NCBI RefSeq assembly: GCF_029624125.1 | Contig: NZ_JARSBN010000008.1 | Coordinates: forward strand, 115,801 to 179,800 | Length of the DNA stretch: 64,000 bases | Origin: Winogradskyella marincola | Lineage (GTDB): Bacteria > Bacteroidota > Bacteroidia > Flavobacteriales > Flavobacteriaceae | Direction of reading: 5' to 3' | Notes under the pieces: generated by a model | Seen by the model: only the letters and a program-made list of their open reading frames with translations | The model's database searches: none | Told to the model about the DNA's origin: nothing | Shown: positions 43,913 to 52,876 of the stretch, piece by piece | Layout: each line of letters begins with the position of its first letter | How positions within the stretch are numbered: position 1 is the first letter of the stretch | Made by a program: the position numbers and the translations under genes

Positions 43913-44965
43913 TTAGATTTGGGATAAAACCACGGTTATGGCAGCATTAGTTGTGCTTTGTAGAGAAATAGAATTTTCAGAATAACTTGTTACTTCCCAC
44001 GTTTGATTAAGTAATTCGAAAGTTGTATTTCCTGTAAAGGTTAAGCTTAAGTATACATCAATGTCTGACGTTACTTGGTACACGCCTTCAACATCGGCAA
44101 TTGTAGTGTTTACAACATTTTGCGCTGTACAAGTTAAGTCGTTAGCAAAATCTATAGTGTAATCTGCAAACTCAGCTACAGCATTTCCAGCAGCATCTAC
44201 ATAGCTTTCAATAACAAAAGTACCTTCAACTAGTATTTCTTCAACATCTTCGGCATCATCTTCAGCATCGTCTTCCATGTCATCAAAATCTAAACACTCA
44301 TCAATGTAATTTTCCAGATCAGCATCGCTTGTAATTTCTACAGTATTACCATTGCTTAATGTTGCTGTTATTGGGTAGTTTACAGAAAAATAAGCGTCAT
44401 CATCAAAATTATCCATATAGTTGTATAATTGTTGCTCAGACTCAATTACAACACTACCACTTTGCTCTAAGTTGGCATCATAAGTTAAGATTGTAATAGG
44501 GAAATCTATTTCTAAACAGTTTATAGCATCTTCAAAATTATCTTCTGCATCATCGCAAGCATCTTCTAGTGCGTCTAATTCTGCTTCGTTATTAATTACA
44601 ACTTGCGTATAATTGCTTAACTGTACAGTGATAGGGAATTGAAATTGAACCGAATCGTCATCGTCTGTAAATTCTCCAATGATGTCTAGCACCAATTCGT
44701 AATCAGATTCTGAAACTAAAGTAATCTCGGTATTATCTACAATAACAGTTACAGGAAATAAAACAGAAGAACAAGAAACATCGTCTAAGAAATCATCAAA
44801 ACTACCATCATACATAGCAGATCTTTCTAAGTTTTGAGCAGTTGGTGATGTTGCTGAGTTTGTGTTTGGGTTGTTTCCGTTTTCGTCATCTATTTCATCT
44901 TGACAAGAGGTTAAGCTTAAGATTGAAATAAATAAAAGTGCTGATAAGAATTTTAAATTTTTCAT
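43913..44965 (-). CDS. Acidic repeat surface lipoprotein (locus 2)
   Basis: 350 residues, strongly acidic. Lipobox SLTSC (C21) followed by QDE, as in the locus 1 protein. Four ~40-residue repeats at about 65-103, 104-148, 150-190 and 191-235 with cores FPVTVIV, FPITVQL, FPITILT and YPITATL, matching the four repeats of the 769-residue paralogue in order; a cysteine starts repeats 1 and 3 in both. After a D/E tract (DDMEDDAEDDAEDVEE) comes a single ~100-residue lipocalin-like unit, where the paralogue has four. Function unknown; likely surface-exposed. Divergent from the ECF sigma gene. Confidence 0.85.
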   Translation of the reverse strand: MKNLKFLSALLFISILSLTSCQDEIDDENGNNPNTNSATSPTAQNLERSAMYDGSFDDFLDDVSCSSVLFPVTVIVDNTEITLVSESDYELVLDIIGEFTDDDDSVQFQFPITVQLSNYTQVVINNEAELDALEDACDDAEDNFEDAINCLEIDFPITILTYDANLEQSGSVVIESEQQLYNYMDNFDDDAYFSVNYPITATLSNGNTVEITSDADLENYIDECLDFDDMEDDAEDDAEDVEEILVEGTFVIESYVDAAGNAVAEFADYTIDFANDLTCTAQNVVNTTIADVEGVYQVTSDIDVYLSLTFTGNTTFELLNQTWEVTSYSENSISLQSTTNAAITVVLSQI

Positions 44966-45029
44966 AATATTGATTTTTGGGTTTTGTGTTCTTAAATTAA
45001 TTATTGCGATTTTTTTCGCTTTCTGTATT

Positions 45030-45055
45030 TAAGACGTTTAGGATTTAATTTACCC
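45030..45055 (-). promoter_or_regulatory. Candidate ECF-sigma promoter of acidic lipoprotein gene (locus 2)
   Basis: On the minus strand: ATAGGGTAAA (core GGGTA 45055-45051), 15 nt, GTCTTA (45035-45030). It lies 64 nt before the start codon. The same cores with the same 15-nt spacer precede fecR on the other side of the sigma gene. Confidence 0.65.
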
Positions 45056-45135
45056 TATGGTTTTTTTGAAATTTTTTTAAAATAAATTTTAATATTCTGA
45101 AAATCAGTGTTTTTAATGTGTGATTTTTTTATTCC

Positions 45136-45143
45136 TATTTTTG
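45136..45143 (+). promoter_or_regulatory. -7 element of the locus 2 sigma gene
   Basis: TATTTTTG, 26 nt before the ATG, of housekeeping type. It suggests the sigma gene itself is expressed constitutively, while its targets use the GGGTA-type motif. Confidence 0.5.
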
Positions 45144-45169
45144 CATTTACAACTATTGATTAATCATTA

Positions 45170-45691
45170 ATGGCAAATAAACACCCAAATCTTTGTGAAG
45201 AAGAACACTTCAATGCTTTTTATCTTGAGCATATAAAAGCTGTGAATAATTTTGCGTTTTATAAGTCTGGAGACAAGTCAGTTGCGTTAGATTTGGTACA
45301 AGATGCCTTTTCTAAGATATGGGAAAATTGCTCTAGTGTAGACTATACTAAGGCCAAAACTTACTTATTTACAACTGTAAATAATTTGTTTTTAAATATA
45401 GTAAGACATCAGAAAGTAGTATTGACTTACGCTAAAGCTTCGCCATATTTAGATAAGACTAACCAAACTCCAGAATATTTACTCGAAGAAGAAGAATTTA
45501 AAAATAAGTTGCAAGCTGTAATAGCCGATTTAAGTGAGGAGCAGCGCGAAGTATTTTTACTCAACCGAATCGAAGATAAAAAGTATAGAGAAATTGCAGA
45601 ATTACTTGGTGTGTCTCAAAAAACAGTAGAAAAACGAATGTCTGCAGCACTCAAGATTTTAAGAGAAAAACTAAATAATAAAACAATTTAG
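45170..45691 (+). CDS. ECF-type RNA polymerase sigma factor (locus 2)
   Basis: 173 residues. Region 2 (EEHFNAFYLEHIKAVNNFAFYKSGDKSVALDLVQDAFSKIWENC) and region 4 (LSEEQREVFLLNRIEDKKYREIAELLGVSQKTVEKRMSAALKIL) are intact. Clearly paralogous to the sigma factor at 25166-25681 (shared TYLFTTVNNLFLNIVRHQKVVLTY-like centre and TPEYLLEEEEF). It would be released by the FecR protein encoded next to it. Confidence 0.93.
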   Translation: MANKHPNLCEEEHFNAFYLEHIKAVNNFAFYKSGDKSVALDLVQDAFSKIWENCSSVDYTKAKTYLFTTVNNLFLNIVRHQKVVLTYAKASPYLDKTNQTPEYLLEEEEFKNKLQAVIADLSEEQREVFLLNRIEDKKYREIAELLGVSQKTVEKRMSAALKILREKLNNKTI

Positions 45692-45703
45692 AAACTTAGT
45701 ATA

Positions 45704-45729
45704 GGGTAAAATAGCACTAAAGTGTCTTA
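45704..45729 (+). promoter_or_regulatory. Candidate ECF-sigma promoter of fecR-receptor operon (locus 2)
   Basis: GGGTA (45704-45708, within ATAGGGTAAA), 15 nt, GTCTTA (45724-45729, within GTCTTAAA), 19 nt before the fecR ATG. Near-identical to the motif before the divergent lipoprotein gene. Confidence 0.65.
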
Positions 45730-45748
45730 AAGTAGAATAGCATTAAAA

Positions 45749-46675
45749 ATGAATAAAGATAATGACATATTAAAATGGTTTAATGGTGAAATTTCTACCG
45801 AAGAAATAAAAGCCATGTATCCTAATGAGGATTTTTCTGCATTAGAAAAGGCTGGTTTTTATTCAAAACAAATAGAAACACCATATATCGATGCTAATAA
45901 GGCATTGGCAGATTTTAAAACCAGATCTTTAAATAAAACCAAAAAAGAGACCTCTAAGGTTGTACCACTTAATTATAAGATGTTATTGCGTGTTGCTGCT
46001 ATTGTAGTACTTATGTTAACGTGTTCTTATTTTATCTTTTTTAATACAGAAGCTTCATATAAAACAGGCGTTGCGGAGACAACTACGCTTAATTTACCAG
46101 ATGATTCTGAGGTTGTTCTTAATGCAAAATCACAGTTAACCTATAATAAAAAGGAATGGGACAATCAGCGTTTGTTAACCTTAGATGGCGAGGCTTATTT
46201 TAAAGTTACCAAAGGCAAAAAATTCACTGTAAATACAGATGCAGGATCTGTTGAGGTACTGGGAACACAGTTTAATGTAAAAGAGCGCAGTAACTTTTTT
46301 GAAGTAAAGTGTTATGAAGGTTCGGTTGCTGTAACTTATGATAATGAAACTACGGTTTTAGCACCAGGAAAAAGTGTGAGAGTTGTAAGTGGTAAGATGA
46401 TTAAGATAGACGATTTTACATCGCAAAATCCGTCTTGGATTAATGAAGAGTCTAGCTTTAATAATGTACCGTTATGGCAAGTTATAGAAGACTTGCAACT
46501 GCAATACAATATTAAAATTAAGATAGTAGATGGTGTTGATACATCTCAATTATTTTCGGGAAGTTTTACCCACAAAGACAAAAATATTGCCTTAAAAGCT
46601 GTAACTATACCATTAAAACTTAGCTATAAAATAAATGGTAATGACGTAGAGTTTTATAATTATGGAGCTAACTAA
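45749..46675 (+). CDS. FecR-family anti-sigma factor (locus 2)
   Basis: 308 residues. Short cytoplasmic N-terminal part (about 1-75), TM about 76-96 (MLLRVAAIVVLMLTCSYFIFF), then the periplasmic FecR domain (LNLPDDSEVVLNAKSQLTYNKKEWD, LDGEAYFKVTKGKKFTV, VEVLGTQFNVKERS) and the C-terminal receptor-contact region (VPLWQVIEDLQLQYNIKI ... IPLKLSYKI). Closely similar to the locus 1 FecR. It overlaps the receptor gene by 14 nt. Confidence 0.94.
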   Translation: MNKDNDILKWFNGEISTEEIKAMYPNEDFSALEKAGFYSKQIETPYIDANKALADFKTRSLNKTKKETSKVVPLNYKMLLRVAAIVVLMLTCSYFIFFNTEASYKTGVAETTTLNLPDDSEVVLNAKSQLTYNKKEWDNQRLLTLDGEAYFKVTKGKKFTVNTDAGSVEVLGTQFNVKERSNFFEVKCYEGSVAVTYDNETTVLAPGKSVRVVSGKMIKIDDFTSQNPSWINEESSFNNVPLWQVIEDLQLQYNIKIKIVDGVDTSQLFSGSFTHKDKNIALKAVTIPLKLSYKINGNDVEFYNYGAN

Positions 46676-49196
46676 GCGTCTTCTATGTATTGTAATAACG
46701 CTATTTTCTTTGCAAAGTCAGGCACAAGAAAAGATACCACTTTTGCAATTAATTTCTGAAATTGAAACCAAGCACGAGGTTAAATTTTCGTATTCTGCTG
46801 TAGATGTAAAATCAGTTACTGTTGAGCAACCACAATCTTCCTCAACTCTAAAAACAGTTATTGAGAAACTAAACAGCTCCACCTTACTTAATTTTAAGTT
46901 TTTAACCGATAGATATATTACTATTTCTACGATTGATAAAACGATTTCTGTTTGTGGAATATTGAAAATTGATGCCAATACATCGCTTTACGGAGCCTCA
47001 ATTGTTGTCAATAATACATTAAATGGTGCTGTATCCAATAATGAAGGAGAATTTAAGTTAACAGATGTGCCAGTTGGTGCTGAGGTTGTAATTTCCTATT
47101 TAGGGTACAATACAGAAAGGATTAAAGCCACAGATTTGTGGGAATATAAAGGTTGCAAAACAATAGTGTTAGAAGAAAAGTTAGAGCAACTCAATCAGGT
47201 TTTAATTACAAAGTTTTTAACTACAGGATTACAAAAGCGTTTAGATGGCAGTACGCAATTAAATTCTGAAACTTTTGGTGTGTTACCAGGTTTAATAGAG
47301 CCAGATATTTTGCAAACTATTCAGGTTTTGCCAGGTGTAGAAAGTGTAAATGAAAGTATTGCCAATCTTAATGTAAGAGGTGGTACAAATGACCAAAACC
47401 TCATGCTTTGGGATGGAATTAAAATGTATCATTCCGGTCATTTTTTTGGCTTAATATCGGCTTATAATCCTTATCTCACAGATAAGACCATTGTGTCTAA
47501 AAACGGAACATCGAGTGAGTATAGTGATGGTGTGTCTAGTACTATAGATATGCGAACTAAGAATACCATAAATGATGATTTTTCAGGAGGATTTGGTGCA
47601 AATCTTTTGCATGCAGATGCTTATTTAAAAGTACCAATTAGTAAGAAACTGGCATTTCATTTTTCAGGCAGAAGATCCTTTACAGATGTGTTGGCTTCTC
47701 CAACGTACGATAATTATTTTGAGCGTAGTTTTCAGGATAGTGATATTAATACCAGTACAGAGTCAGATGCTACAGGTAACCAGTCTTCAGACTTCTCGTT
47801 TTACGATTTTTCAGCCAAAGTATTATTCGATTTAAATGATAACCATAAGTTTAGAGCAAACGTTATTGGCATTAATAATAATTTAGATTATGCTGAATCT
47901 AACACCAACAATACAAGCGAAACAGTTTCAAAATCTAGTAATCTTACACAAGAAAATTTAGGCTTTGGCGGACAATGGAATGCTGTTTGGAACGATCGGT
48001 TTTCAACACAATTAAGTGGTTATTATTCAAAATATACTGTTGAAGCAACAGATGCAAGAGTTGAAACTAATCAGGAAGTAAAGCAGTCTAATGAGGTTTT
48101 AGAATCAGGTTTTAAAATAAAATCTAATTTAAAAATTAATGACAGCTTTAATCTATTTACAGGTTATCAATTTACCGAAGTTGGTATCTTAAATGCTACA
48201 GATGTAATTAACCCAAATTACAACCGAACTAAAAAAGATGTATTGCTTAATCATGCTTTGTTTGCCGAGGCTGAATTTAGTAACAAAAAAACCTATGCAA
48301 GAGTAGGTGTAAGAGGTAATTATTTTCAGAAGTTTAGTAAGCTTATTATTGAACCACGATTGAATGTAAGACACAAGCTTTTCAATAACCTTGCTCTTAA
48401 ACTTCAGGGAGAATTTAAAAATCAATCAGCAACACAGATTATTGATTTTCAAGATGATTTTTTAGGAGTAGAAAACCGTCGTTGGATATTGGCAAATGAG
48501 GAAACTATTCCAATTTCAGAAAGTAAACAAGGGTCGTTTGGTTTAGAATTCAGTAAAAATAATTTTTTAATTGATGTTGAAGGGTTCTACAAAAACGTAC
48601 AAGGTATAACAGTTTCTAATCAAGGGTTTTATAATAATTTTCAGTTTTTAAATGCTATAGGCAGTTATAATGTTAGAGGTGTTGAGGTCTTGGCAAGCAA
48701 AACCGCACAGCGTTTTAGTACGTGGTTTAGTTATACATATAGTATAAATGATTATGAATTTAATACGCTAACACCTTCGGTTTTTCCTAATAATGTAGAT
48801 GTAAGACATTCGTTTGGTTTGGGACTCAACTGTACTATTTTATCTAATCTAGAAATGTCTGTTGGTGGCATTTGGCGATCAGGACAGCCGTTTACAAAAC
48901 CTGTTGAAGGTAACGAAACTGTGCAAGACGGTAATAATACGTTTGTTAATTATGATACACCAAATAGTGAAAATTTAGATCATTTTATGCGTTTAGATGC
49001 ATCATTAAAATATAGTTTCACTATTTCTAATAATGTCAAAGCTTTACTGCGATTTGGAGTTATTAATGCCTTAGACAGAAAAAACAGTATAAATACCTAC
49101 TTTAAAGTAGATCCTAATGACTCTAATAAAGCCATTAAAGTAGAAAATAAGTCTTTAGGATTAACACCAAATCTAAGTTTTAGATGTCTTTTTTAA
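46662..49196 (+). CDS. TonB-dependent outer-membrane receptor with STN and CarboxypepD-reg domains (locus 2)
   Basis: 844 residues. Signal peptide 1-21, STN domain about 25-92 (LLQLISEIETKHEVKFSYS ... RYITIST), a CarboxypepD-reg/CNA-B-like domain about 94-175 (CGILKIDANTSLYGASIVV ... VISYLGYNTERIKA), plug with LPGLIEPDILQTIQVLPGVE and NLNVRGGTNDQNLMLWDG, and a barrel ending GLTPNLSFRCLF. The domain order is that of receptors that signal to FecR. Paralogue of the 765-residue receptor in locus 1, which lacks the second domain. Ligand unknown. Confidence 0.93.
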   Translation: MELTKRLLCIVITLFSLQSQAQEKIPLLQLISEIETKHEVKFSYSAVDVKSVTVEQPQSSSTLKTVIEKLNSSTLLNFKFLTDRYITISTIDKTISVCGILKIDANTSLYGASIVVNNTLNGAVSNNEGEFKLTDVPVGAEVVISYLGYNTERIKATDLWEYKGCKTIVLEEKLEQLNQVLITKFLTTGLQKRLDGSTQLNSETFGVLPGLIEPDILQTIQVLPGVESVNESIANLNVRGGTNDQNLMLWDGIKMYHSGHFFGLISAYNPYLTDKTIVSKNGTSSEYSDGVSSTIDMRTKNTINDDFSGGFGANLLHADAYLKVPISKKLAFHFSGRRSFTDVLASPTYDNYFERSFQDSDINTSTESDATGNQSSDFSFYDFSAKVLFDLNDNHKFRANVIGINNNLDYAESNTNNTSETVSKSSNLTQENLGFGGQWNAVWNDRFSTQLSGYYSKYTVEATDARVETNQEVKQSNEVLESGFKIKSNLKINDSFNLFTGYQFTEVGILNATDVINPNYNRTKKDVLLNHALFAEAEFSNKKTYARVGVRGNYFQKFSKLIIEPRLNVRHKLFNNLALKLQGEFKNQSATQIIDFQDDFLGVENRRWILANEETIPISESKQGSFGLEFSKNNFLIDVEGFYKNVQGITVSNQGFYNNFQFLNAIGSYNVRGVEVLASKTAQRFSTWFSYTYSINDYEFNTLTPSVFPNNVDVRHSFGLGLNCTILSNLEMSVGGIWRSGQPFTKPVEGNETVQDGNNTFVNYDTPNSENLDHFMRLDASLKYSFTISNNVKALLRFGVINALDRKNSINTYFKVDPNDSNKAIKVENKSLGLTPNLSFRCLF

Positions 49197-49211
49197 TCCG
49201 ATAAAAAACAT

Positions 49212-49247
49212 AAAATAACGATAAAATGCATTTTTTGTCGTTATTTT
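49212..49247 (+). terminator. Terminator of locus 2 receptor operon
   Basis: AAAATAACGA (49212-49221) pairs with TCGTTATTTT (49238-49247); the inner AAAATGCATTTT extends the stem. It ends just before the -7 element of the next gene. Confidence 0.7.
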
Positions 49248-49249
49248 AA

Positions 49250-49257
49250 TATATTTG
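49250..49257 (+). promoter_or_regulatory. -7 element of the DUF6588 gene
   Basis: TATATTTG, 25 nt before the ATG. A TTG at 49235-49237 is 12 nt away, closer than the consensus. Confidence 0.5.
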
Positions 49258-49282
49258 TCTCAATATTATAAACTTAACCATA

Positions 49283-50299
49283 ATGAAGAAATTAATTCTA
49301 TTCACAGTATTTTGTAGTTCGTTTTTAGTTTCAAAAGCTCAGAATGATATAGACGTATTGCTGTCTGCAGGTGTAGATGATGCACAACGTTTTGCAAATG
49401 ATTATTTAGCACCAGGAACCAATGGTGTAATGCATAGTATGAATGCCAATTGGTTTAATTCTGCTAAAGTAAAACCATTAGGAGGTTTTGAGATTTCTTT
49501 GGTTGCAAATGCCTCTTTGGTAGGTGATGACGATAAGGTTTTTAGTATGAATACTGCAGACTATAATAACGTTCAGTTTGTGTCTGGTCCAAGTACTCAG
49601 AATGTTGCTACAGTTTTAGGTGAAAATGACCCTTCAATTTTTGTTGAAGTAGAATATGATGATCCTATTTTTGGTTCTCAGACTGCAGAATTTGAGTTGC
49701 CACAAGGTATTGGTGATGAAAGCTACAATTTAATTCCGTCTGGTACACTGCAAGCAGCAGTAGGATTAGGCAGTGGAATTGAGGTTAAAGCGCGCTATTT
49801 TCCTAAATACGAAAATGATGATGTTGCTCTAAATATGTATGGAGCAGGCTTACAGTTTGAGTTTACCGAGTGGTTACCAGCAGATAAGTTATGGCCTGTT
49901 GCATTATCTGGATTAGTCGCTTACACACATTTAGACGGATCTTATGATCTTACAGAATCTTCAGGTATTGATGGCGAAAATCAAAGATTAGAGAATAACA
50001 CAAATACCTGGTTGTTTCAATTAGCGGTTTCTACAAAGTTGCCTGTTTTTAACCTTTACGGAGGTTTGGGTTACATCTCAGGTAAAGCAGAATCAGATTT
50101 GTTAGGAGACTATGTAGTTACAAACGGTATAGTTTCTTCAGACACAATTACAGATCCATTTTCGGTGTCAAGTGATGTTTCTGCTGTAAGAGGTACTGTA
50201 GGTTTTAAATTAAAATTAGGATTCTTCAGACTTAATGGAGAATATCATATATCAGAGTTTGATGCATTCTCAGTAGGTGTAAATTTTGGATTCAGATAA
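49283..50299 (+). CDS. DUF6588-family outer-membrane beta-barrel protein
   Basis: 338 residues. Signal peptide 1-19 (SFLVSKAQ). N-terminal segment LLSAGVDDAQRFANDYLAPGTNGVMHSMNANWFNSAKVKPLGGFEI is characteristic of DUF6588, followed by many amphipathic strands (GTLQAAVGLGSGIEVKARY, LNMYGAGLQFEFTEW, LFQLAVSTKLPVFNLYGGLGY, FRLNGEYHISEF) ending in SVGVNFGFR, an outer-membrane-type C-terminus. Function unknown. It has its own promoter and terminator. Confidence 0.82.
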   Translation: MKKLILFTVFCSSFLVSKAQNDIDVLLSAGVDDAQRFANDYLAPGTNGVMHSMNANWFNSAKVKPLGGFEISLVANASLVGDDDKVFSMNTADYNNVQFVSGPSTQNVATVLGENDPSIFVEVEYDDPIFGSQTAEFELPQGIGDESYNLIPSGTLQAAVGLGSGIEVKARYFPKYENDDVALNMYGAGLQFEFTEWLPADKLWPVALSGLVAYTHLDGSYDLTESSGIDGENQRLENNTNTWLFQLAVSTKLPVFNLYGGLGYISGKAESDLLGDYVVTNGIVSSDTITDPFSVSSDVSAVRGTVGFKLKLGFFRLNGEYHISEFDAFSVGVNFGFR

Positions 50300-50320
50300 T
50301 AATGAATTAAATCTATAATT

Positions 50321-50347
50321 AAAAGCAGCTTTAAAAGCTGCTTTTTT
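50321..50347 (+). terminator. Terminator of the DUF6588 gene
   Basis: AAAAGCAGCTTT and AAAGCTGCTTTT form a near-perfect hairpin with a very small loop, ending in T6. Confidence 0.85.
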
Positions 50348-50393
50348 ATTATAGATAGATGATATAAATCATGGGATTTAGATTGTAAAACCT

Positions 50394-50401
50394 TAAATTT
50401 G
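50394..50401 (+). promoter_or_regulatory. -7 element of mdh
   Basis: TAAATTTG, 34 nt before the mdh start codon. No TTG at the standard distance. Confidence 0.5.
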
Positions 50402-50435
50402 TGTCAAATTTTAACGATCTAAAACATAAAATAAA

Positions 50436-51362
50436 ATGAAAGTAACCGTAGTTGGCGCTGGTGCAGTTGGCGCAAGTTGTGCAGAGTACATCGCTATTAA
50501 AAATTTTGCTTCAGAAGTTGTATTATTAGACATCAAAGAAGGCTATGCAGAAGGTAAAGCAATGGACTTAATGCAAACCGCTTCTTTAAATGGTTTTGAT
50601 ACAAAGATTACAGGAAGTACAAACGATTATTCAAAAACTGCAAATAGTGATATTTGTGTTATTACTTCTGGTATTCCTCGTAAGCCAGGTATGACTCGCG
50701 AAGAGTTAATAGGTATTAACGCTGGTATTGTAAAAACAGTTTCTGCCAACTTAGTAGAGCATTCGCCAAATACAATTTTAATTGTAGTGAGTAACCCAAT
50801 GGATACAATGACGTACCTAGCTCACAAAACTACAGGTTTACCAAAACATAGAATTATAGGAATGGGTGGAGCTTTAGATTCTGCACGTTTTAAGTACAGA
50901 TTAGCTGAAGCTTTAGAAGCTCCAATTAGCGATGTAGATGGTATGGTAATTGGTGGTCATAGCGATAAAGGTATGGTGCCATTAACATCTCATGCCACAA
51001 GAAACAGTATTAAAGTTTCTGAGTTTTTATCAGAAGAGCGTTTAGACCAAGTAAAAGAAGATACTAAAGTAGGTGGAGCAACCTTAACAAAATTATTAGG
51101 AACTTCTGCATGGTATGCGCCAGGTGCTGCTGTAAGCGGATTGGTACAGGCAATTGCTTGCGATCAAAAGAAGATATTCCCTTGTTCTACATTATTAGAT
51201 GGAGAGTACGGATTAAGTGATCTTTGTATTGGTGTACCAGTGATATTAGGAAGAAGCGGTATCGAAAAAATCGTAGATGTACCATTAAGTGATGCAGAAA
51301 AACAACATTTAGCAGAAAGTGCAGAAGGAGTTAAGAAGACAAACGGTCTTTTAGAACTTTAA
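50436..51362 (+). CDS. mdh: Malate dehydrogenase (NAD)
   Basis: 308 residues, LDH-like malate dehydrogenase of the TCA cycle. Nucleotide-binding GAGAVGAS at 7-14 with D33 after LL (NAD preference), substrate loop RKPGMTREELI with its arginines, VSNPMDTMTYLA, the R/D pair in GGALDSARFKYRLA, and catalytic His in GGHSDKGMVPL. The C-terminal GLLEL is usual. Monocistronic. Confidence 0.97.
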   Translation: MKVTVVGAGAVGASCAEYIAIKNFASEVVLLDIKEGYAEGKAMDLMQTASLNGFDTKITGSTNDYSKTANSDICVITSGIPRKPGMTREELIGINAGIVKTVSANLVEHSPNTILIVVSNPMDTMTYLAHKTTGLPKHRIIGMGGALDSARFKYRLAEALEAPISDVDGMVIGGHSDKGMVPLTSHATRNSIKVSEFLSEERLDQVKEDTKVGGATLTKLLGTSAWYAPGAAVSGLVQAIACDQKKIFPCSTLLDGEYGLSDLCIGVPVILGRSGIEKIVDVPLSDAEKQHLAESAEGVKKTNGLLEL

Positions 51363-51385
51363 GAAAGTGCTTTTTAAATAAGAAA

Positions 51386-51421
51386 TAACCTTGCTGGCAT
51401 ATTTGTTGGTAAGGTTTTTTT
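51386..51421 (+). terminator. Terminator of mdh
   Basis: AACCTTGC pairs with GTAAGGTT across a ~16-nt loop, followed by a run of T's. Confidence 0.65.
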
Positions 51422-51446
51422 GTATATTCAATAAAACTTTAAAAAA

Positions 51447-52106
51447 ATGAAAAAAATACTAATGCTAGTGGTACTGTTTACGTTAAGTCTTACAGTAACA
51501 GCTCAAGAAAAAATTACAGAAGGAGTTATTACTTTAAAACAGAACTATAGCTCTAACGACGAAGCTACTCAAGCCCAACTAGCTATGATGGGCGAAATGA
51601 TAACAACAACCTTCTTCAAAGGAAAAAAATCGAGAGTAGAGGTCTCTAATCCTATGTCTGGCGATATTACAATTATAACAGACTCTGAGAGTATGGAAAG
51701 TCTTACTTTAATGGACAATCCAATGATTGGTAAGAAGTATCAAAAGCAAACTATCGAAGTGCCAAAAGATGAGTCAGACAATTTTAAAGTAGTAGATGGT
51801 ACAGAAACCAAAACCATACTTGGATATGAGTGTAAACAAAAACACTTAACCATAAAAGAAGGTGGTAGCGAGATTAAAATGGTAATGTATGTAACCGATA
51901 AAATAGCTCCAGTATTAAGTCAGCAAAATGCTCAGTTTGGAGATAAACTTGGTGGTTTTCCTTTGTACACAGAAATGAGTATGACTCAAGGAGAAGCAGA
52001 GTTTACAATTGTTTCTGAAGTTACCGAAGTTAAAAGTGAAAAAGTAGCTGATTCTAAATTTAGCCTAACACCTCCAGAAGGTTATTCCAAGATGGAAGGT
52101 ATGTAA
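51447..52106 (+). CDS. Exported DUF4412-like protein
   Basis: 219 residues. Signal peptide 1-19 (LFTLSLTVTAQ). The mature protein has the DUF4412/outer-membrane lipoprotein-sorting-like pattern: EGVITLKQNYSS, MITTTFFKGKKSRVEVSN, MIGKKYQKQTIEVPKDE, then TKTILGYECKQKHLTIKE (the 'ILGYxCK' motif) and APVLSQQNAQFGDKLGGFPLYTEMSM. Function unknown; possibly lipid or envelope related. It is followed by a strong terminator. Confidence 0.68.
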   Translation: MKKILMLVVLFTLSLTVTAQEKITEGVITLKQNYSSNDEATQAQLAMMGEMITTTFFKGKKSRVEVSNPMSGDITIITDSESMESLTLMDNPMIGKKYQKQTIEVPKDESDNFKVVDGTETKTILGYECKQKHLTIKEGGSEIKMVMYVTDKIAPVLSQQNAQFGDKLGGFPLYTEMSMTQGEAEFTIVSEVTEVKSEKVADSKFSLTPPEGYSKMEGM

Positions 52107-52125
52107 AATTAAATCTCATACTATA

Positions 52126-52160
52126 AAATAAAGACTGCAGAAATGCGGTCTTTATTTTTT
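52126..52160 (+). terminator. Terminator after the DUF4412-like gene
   Basis: AAATAAAGACTGC pairs with GCGGTCTTTATTT around AGAAAT, with a T6 tail. It runs into the -7 element of the next gene. Confidence 0.85.
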
Positions 52161-52162
52161 GT

Positions 52163-52170
52163 TATATTTG
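52163..52170 (+). promoter_or_regulatory. -7 element 4 nt before the start codon
   Basis: TATATTTG followed by CCAA and the ATG at 52175. The terminator T run abuts it. It implies a leaderless mRNA. Confidence 0.5.
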
Positions 52171-52174
52171 CCAA

Positions 52175-52789
52175 ATGCGCACCAAATTACATTTTGGTAT
52201 TATAATAGTTCTATTGGCCTTTTTAGGAAGGTTTATAGACACTCCTGCTACTCCCAATCAAGAGATAACTATACAATTTTCTGATGCTAATGTTTCAGAA
52301 ATTGAAGCGGAAAACACACTCAGAGATATCCAACAAAAACTACAAAAAATAGGTGCACAAAACCTTTTAGTAGTAAAAGATGATTCTGGGAATTTTAAAA
52401 TAGCATATTACAGCGTTACAGATGCACAAAGTATTGAGCAAATATTAACCGATAGTAACGAATTTAGTTTTTTATTAGGTGTTGATACCAACAACTCTAA
52501 AAAAAACTCTGACAAGGATACTCTAAAAGATTACAAGCTTAATGTATCGGAAATTCAAAAGAAAGATCAAAAAAATGATTGGGATTTTGATAGAGTACAA
52601 ATTGTAGAGCATAATCAGAAAAGCGACAGGTTTAACAACTTAGAGAAGGATGTTTCTGGTTATTTACACCAATCAGATGTGATGCATCAATTGGTAAAAA
52701 CAGCCTTCAGAATTAATTCTGGTATCTTCTTCTTAGAAGGTAAAAAAGCATACCAATTTCCAGAAGTAAGAGCAGGACCTATTGTTTAA
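52175..52789 (+). CDS. Conserved hypothetical membrane-anchored protein upstream of secDF
   Basis: 204 residues. One N-terminal hydrophobic segment (about 6-20, HFGIIIVLLAFLGRF) that could be an anchor or uncleaved signal, then a soluble part with a strand-helix-strand start (EITIQFSDANVSEIEAENTLRDIQQKLQKIGAQNLLVVKD), which resembles the SecD-like 'ferredoxin-like' pattern only loosely, and a polar middle rich in Lys/Asp/Asn. C-terminal GKKAYQFPEVRAGPIV. No known family. It lies 152 nt before secDF, which has its own promoter. Confidence 0.6.
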   Translation: MRTKLHFGIIIVLLAFLGRFIDTPATPNQEITIQFSDANVSEIEAENTLRDIQQKLQKIGAQNLLVVKDDSGNFKIAYYSVTDAQSIEQILTDSNEFSFLLGVDTNNSKKNSDKDTLKDYKLNVSEIQKKDQKNDWDFDRVQIVEHNQKSDRFNNLEKDVSGYLHQSDVMHQLVKTAFRINSGIFFLEGKKAYQFPEVRAGPIV

Positions 52790-52876
52790 GGAATTTCATT
52801 AAAAAGGTTCCTAACTTTCCATTTAACTTTTGAATCAATCAAAAGACAAAAAATAATTTATAACATAAAAAATCAA

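Noticed and set aside
43515..43916. 133-codon open frame antisense to the metalloprotease gene
   Set aside because: Runs through a terminator hairpin and has no start context or recognisable product.
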